Assembly: GCF_001542875.1 (NCBI RefSeq)
Contig: NZ_LMAF01000002.1
Coordinates: 1,821,501 to 1,885,500 of the forward strand
Direction of reading: 5' to 3'
DNA from: Erythrobacter sp. YT30
Lineage (GTDB): Bacteria; Pseudomonadota; Alphaproteobacteria; Sphingomonadales; Sphingomonadaceae
Length of the DNA stretch: 64,000 nt
In this document: one piece after another, positions 61,903 through 64,000 of the stretch
How positions within the stretch are numbered: position 1 is the first letter of the stretch
Layout: the number at the start of each line of letters is the position of its first letter
Made by a program: the position numbers and the translations under genes
The notes under the pieces: model-generated
Told to the model about the DNA's origin: nothing
The model's database searches: none
The model's input: only the letters and a program-made list of their open reading frames with translations

Positions 61903-62709
61903 TCACACCTGCGAAAGTGCGCCTTGTGCAACAACCGGGCCTGCATCCTCGCCATCAGGCTTCCCGCCCAATGGCTCGCGGGTGAGCACCAATTCCACGC
62001 CGTCACCCATATTGCGGGCAATATCTGCGGGGAGCTCAACCTTGCGTTCTTCGCCCGGCACCACAACGCCCAGCGATTGCAGCTCTGATCCGTCGGCGGG
62101 CACCAGCCACAATTCGTGATCGTGAACGCCATCTGCGGTTAGGCCGGATGCGGATACGAGCATTTCATCGCTATCGGGCAGGAAAGTGACGCCAAGACGC
62201 AACTGCGTCTCTCCAATCGGGATAGACGCGACAAGCGGATCAGCCGCGGCAAACTGCGGTGTCTCCGTTGTACCTGTTTGAGGTACAGTGTTGGGGCCGA
62301 ATGCGGCAAAGGCCAGCGCAACTGCCGCAGCGGCCGATGTGAGCCCAGCCGTCCACTGCCATCTGCGAATACGGGAGCGCAGATCGACGACAGTATCGCT
62401 CGTCTCCAAATCGTTCACCACAGGTCCAGCAAATGGAACTGCGCTTGGTGGCGCGTCGAGTGCCGCATTGACGCGCGAGTTGATCCGCTGCCAGACCTCT
62501 TCGCTAGGCTCCATGGCGCCCATCTCGTCGGTCCACGGTGCGAACCAATTGTCCCACCATGCCTTGCGATCGGCAAAGGTCGCATCATGCGCCAGCCGTC
62601 CGCGCGCGGTGAGCAGTTCTTCGCCTTCAAGGAGACCAAGCGCGTACTCCGCCGCCACAATCTTGTCGTCGCGCTCTTCCATCGGATTGAGATCGTCCTG
62701 CCCGCTCAT
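61903..62709 (-). CDS. Anti-sigma factor, RskA type
   Basis: A 268-residue inner-membrane regulator. N-terminal cytoplasmic anti-sigma domain (about 10-80, VAAEYALGLLEGEELLTARG), one transmembrane helix (about 115-135, WTAGLTSAAAAVALAFAAFG), then a periplasmic domain of about 130 residues. Binds and inhibits the sigma factor encoded just upstream; the genes overlap by 4 nt. The domain matches RskA (DUF3098/anti-sigma K) rather than a zinc-binding ZAS type. Confidence 0.88.
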   Translation of the reverse strand: MSGQDDLNPMEERDDKIVAAEYALGLLEGEELLTARGRLAHDATFADRKAWWDNWFAPWTDEMGAMEPSEEVWQRINSRVNAALDAPPSAVPFAGPVVNDLETSDTVVDLRSRIRRWQWTAGLTSAAAAVALAFAAFGPNTVPQTGTTETPQFAAADPLVASIPIGETQLRLGVTFLPDSDEMLVSASGLTADGVHDHELWLVPADGSELQSLGVVVPGEERKVELPADIARNMGDGVELVLTREPLGGKPDGEDAGPVVAQGALSQV

Positions 62710-63287
62710 TCGCTTGCCTCCAGGCAGGCGCGAAGGCGCATCAGGCCCCGGCGGATCCAGCTTTTCATTGTACCCAATGGCACGTCCGCTTTTTCAGCGA
62801 GCTGCGCGTAGGTGTTTCCTTCGAAGAACGCTGAGCGGATGTATTTCTGTGCCTTTTCATCCAGCGTGTTGAGGCACGTGTGGATTTGCGCGTTCCTTTC
62901 CGCGTCGATCAGCAAAGCATCGGCCAGAGGTGTTTCATCAGGCAAGGGCGCGGCCTCTTCCACGGGCACCGCGCCGCCGCGCACTTTACCCGTGCGCAGG
63001 CGATCGATCGCGCGGTTGCGCGCGAACGTTGCCAGCCATGAAATAGGGCTGGCGCGTTCCGGATCGTATCGATCCGCACGTTGCCAAAGATTCACGTAAA
63101 CGTCCTGCAAAGCGTCTTCTGCTTCCTTTCTATCCCCCAAGATACGGAAGCAAATTCCAAACAGTTTCACCCGCGTTGCCTGATAAATTTCTTCCAACGC
63201 ATCGCTGTCGCCAGCAGCAAGGCGCGCCATTGCCGCGCGCAAAGCTTCGCGCGCTTCAGGTGAAGAAGGAGTGGGGCTAGTCGCCAT
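62706..63287 (-). CDS. ECF sigma factor (SigK-like)
   Basis: A 193-residue sigma-70 family member. Region 2 LFGICFRILGDRKEAEDALQ and VYVNLWQRADRYDPE (about 45-85), region 4 ARLLEGNTYAQLA-like with helix-turn-helix NTYAQLAEKADVPLGTMKSW (about 155-176). Partner anti-sigma gene overlaps its stop. Likely regulates the fasciclin gene downstream. Divergence or upstream target sites could not be tested by eye. Confidence 0.92.
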   Translation of the reverse strand: MATSPTPSSPEAREALRAAMARLAAGDSDALEEIYQATRVKLFGICFRILGDRKEAEDALQDVYVNLWQRADRYDPERASPISWLATFARNRAIDRLRTGKVRGGAVPVEEAAPLPDETPLADALLIDAERNAQIHTCLNTLDEKAQKYIRSAFFEGNTYAQLAEKADVPLGTMKSWIRRGLMRLRACLEASE

Positions 63288-63348
63288 CGCTCACGCAATT
63301 GCCCCGAGGGCAGCGAAACGTCAATGGTGATGGACAGTTGCTTGCGCG

Positions 63349-64000
63349 TCAATCGTAGACACAGGCATCAAGGCCATCGCGCTGAACAACTCCGATACGG
63401 CGTTCAACATTGCGGCCATAGCCCGCCAGCCAGCCCGATGGATTGGTGACGGCGCGCTTTTTAGGGCTGGGCAGGGCCGCCGCCATGCGAGCAGCCTCCG
63501 ATGGAGACAATTGCGCGGCGGAATTGTTGAAATACCTTTCCGCGCCGGCCGTTGCTCCATATGTCCCGATGCCGGTTTCAGCGACGTTGAGGTAGACTTC
63601 CATTATCCGTCTTTTGCCCCAGACGTTCTCGATCCAGAATGTGAACCATGCCTCCAGCCCTTTGCGGAAATACCCGCCGCCTTGCCACAGAAACACGTTC
63701 TTGGCGGTTTGCTGACTGATAGTGGAGGCGCCTCTGATTTTGCCGCCCTTAGCGTTCTCTTTGTAAGCTTGTTCAATGGCTTCGGTGTCAAAGCCGGAAT
63801 GTTCGCAAAATTTCGAATCTTCAGCCCCAATGACGGCGGCAACAAGATCAGGATCGATATTGTCGAGGCTTTCCCAATCGCGCGTCGCCCCGTTTTCATC
63901 CATCACCATGGTCGCAGTGATGGGTACTGGTATCCATTTGAACGCGATCACAAGGACAAGCGACAGCCCCACAAACCACAGGATCAGCTTGGCGATAAGG
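63349..64000 (-). CDS. mtgA: Monofunctional peptidoglycan transglycosylase MtgA (5' end outside window)
   Basis: Glycosyltransferase family 51 enzyme polymerising lipid II in the periplasm. The reading continues past the window edge (LIAKLILWFVGLSLVLVIAF, a membrane anchor), so the first residues are missing. Catalytic Glu region GAEDSKFCEHSGFD, RGASTISQQTAKNVFLW and a KRRIMEVYLNVAE motif are intact; about 217 residues visible. An ATG/GTG inside (63972) is not the true start. Confidence 0.92.
   Translation of the reverse strand, partial: LIAKLILWFVGLSLVLVIAFKWIPVPITATMVMDENGATRDWESLDNIDPDLVAAVIGAEDSKFCEHSGFDTEAIEQAYKENAKGGKIRGASTISQQTAKNVFLWQGGGYFRKGLEAWFTFWIENVWGKRRIMEVYLNVAETGIGTYGATAGAERYFNNSAAQLSPSEAARMAAALPSPKKRAVTNPSGWLAGYGRNVERRIGVVQRDGLDACVYD

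Overview
The window looks like chromosome of an alphaproteobacterium of the order Sphingomonadales, probably an Erythrobacter/Porphyrobacter-type organism (inference). Supporting this are three large TonB-dependent receptors, a CC0125-type lipoprotein, a DUF3297 protein, a trigger factor with a Lys/Ala/Pro tail, a pyrB gene overlapped by a dihydroorotase-like gene that has lost its metal ligands, and a moderately high G+C content. No phage, transposase, integrase, rRNA or CRISPR array was seen. Two tRNA genes are present.

Region 1 (1-22.6 kb) is a stress or redox island. It holds a beta-CASP metallo-beta-lactamase nuclease, a FixL/FixJ-like two-component pair, a flavodoxin-fold oxidoreductase, a zinc alcohol dehydrogenase, an L,D-transpeptidase, a GNAT protein, Hsp20, a universal stress protein, a DksA/TraR-type zinc finger, a bactofilin-like membrane protein, a Ca2+/Na+ exchanger, an APC permease and a cardiolipin-synthase-like enzyme. 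It resembles low-oxygen/stress loci of other Proteobacteria. A 16-bp quasi-palindrome (roughly TMCGGNNATTTACGKA) recurs in six of the promoter-bearing gaps of this island and is my best candidate for the FixJ-like regulator's binding site. Nested within the island is a complete sulfide/persulfide operon (bigR, blh, two YeeE/YedE half-transporters, SulP) headed by a perfect 12-bp inverted repeat. The hsp20 ribosome binding site lies inside a predicted hairpin, a possible RNA thermometer.

Region 2 (23-39.3 kb) is catabolic and uptake DNA. A six-gene minus-strand operon (TetR, P450, SDR, histidine phosphatase, acyl-CoA synthetase, TonB receptor) faces a plus-strand trio (SDR, APH-type kinase, helical protein) and a second receptor. 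Together they suggest uptake and oxidation of an unknown hydrophobic compound. Next is a TonB receptor/beta-propeller phytase pair for phytate use.

Region 3 (39.8-64 kb) is mostly housekeeping: tRNA-Val, sppA, pyrB plus the inactive dihydroorotase-like gene, two SPOR proteins flanking a ParA/RHH pair, DUF418, bfd-bfr, der, tRNA-Leu, tig, an amidase, an acyltransferase, clpP and clpX. It continues with a tyrosine-phosphatase-like gene broken by an in-frame amber codon, a fasciclin gene next to an ECF sigma/anti-sigma pair (as in mycobacterial SigK/RskA/MPT70-83), and the 3' part of mtgA at the window edge.
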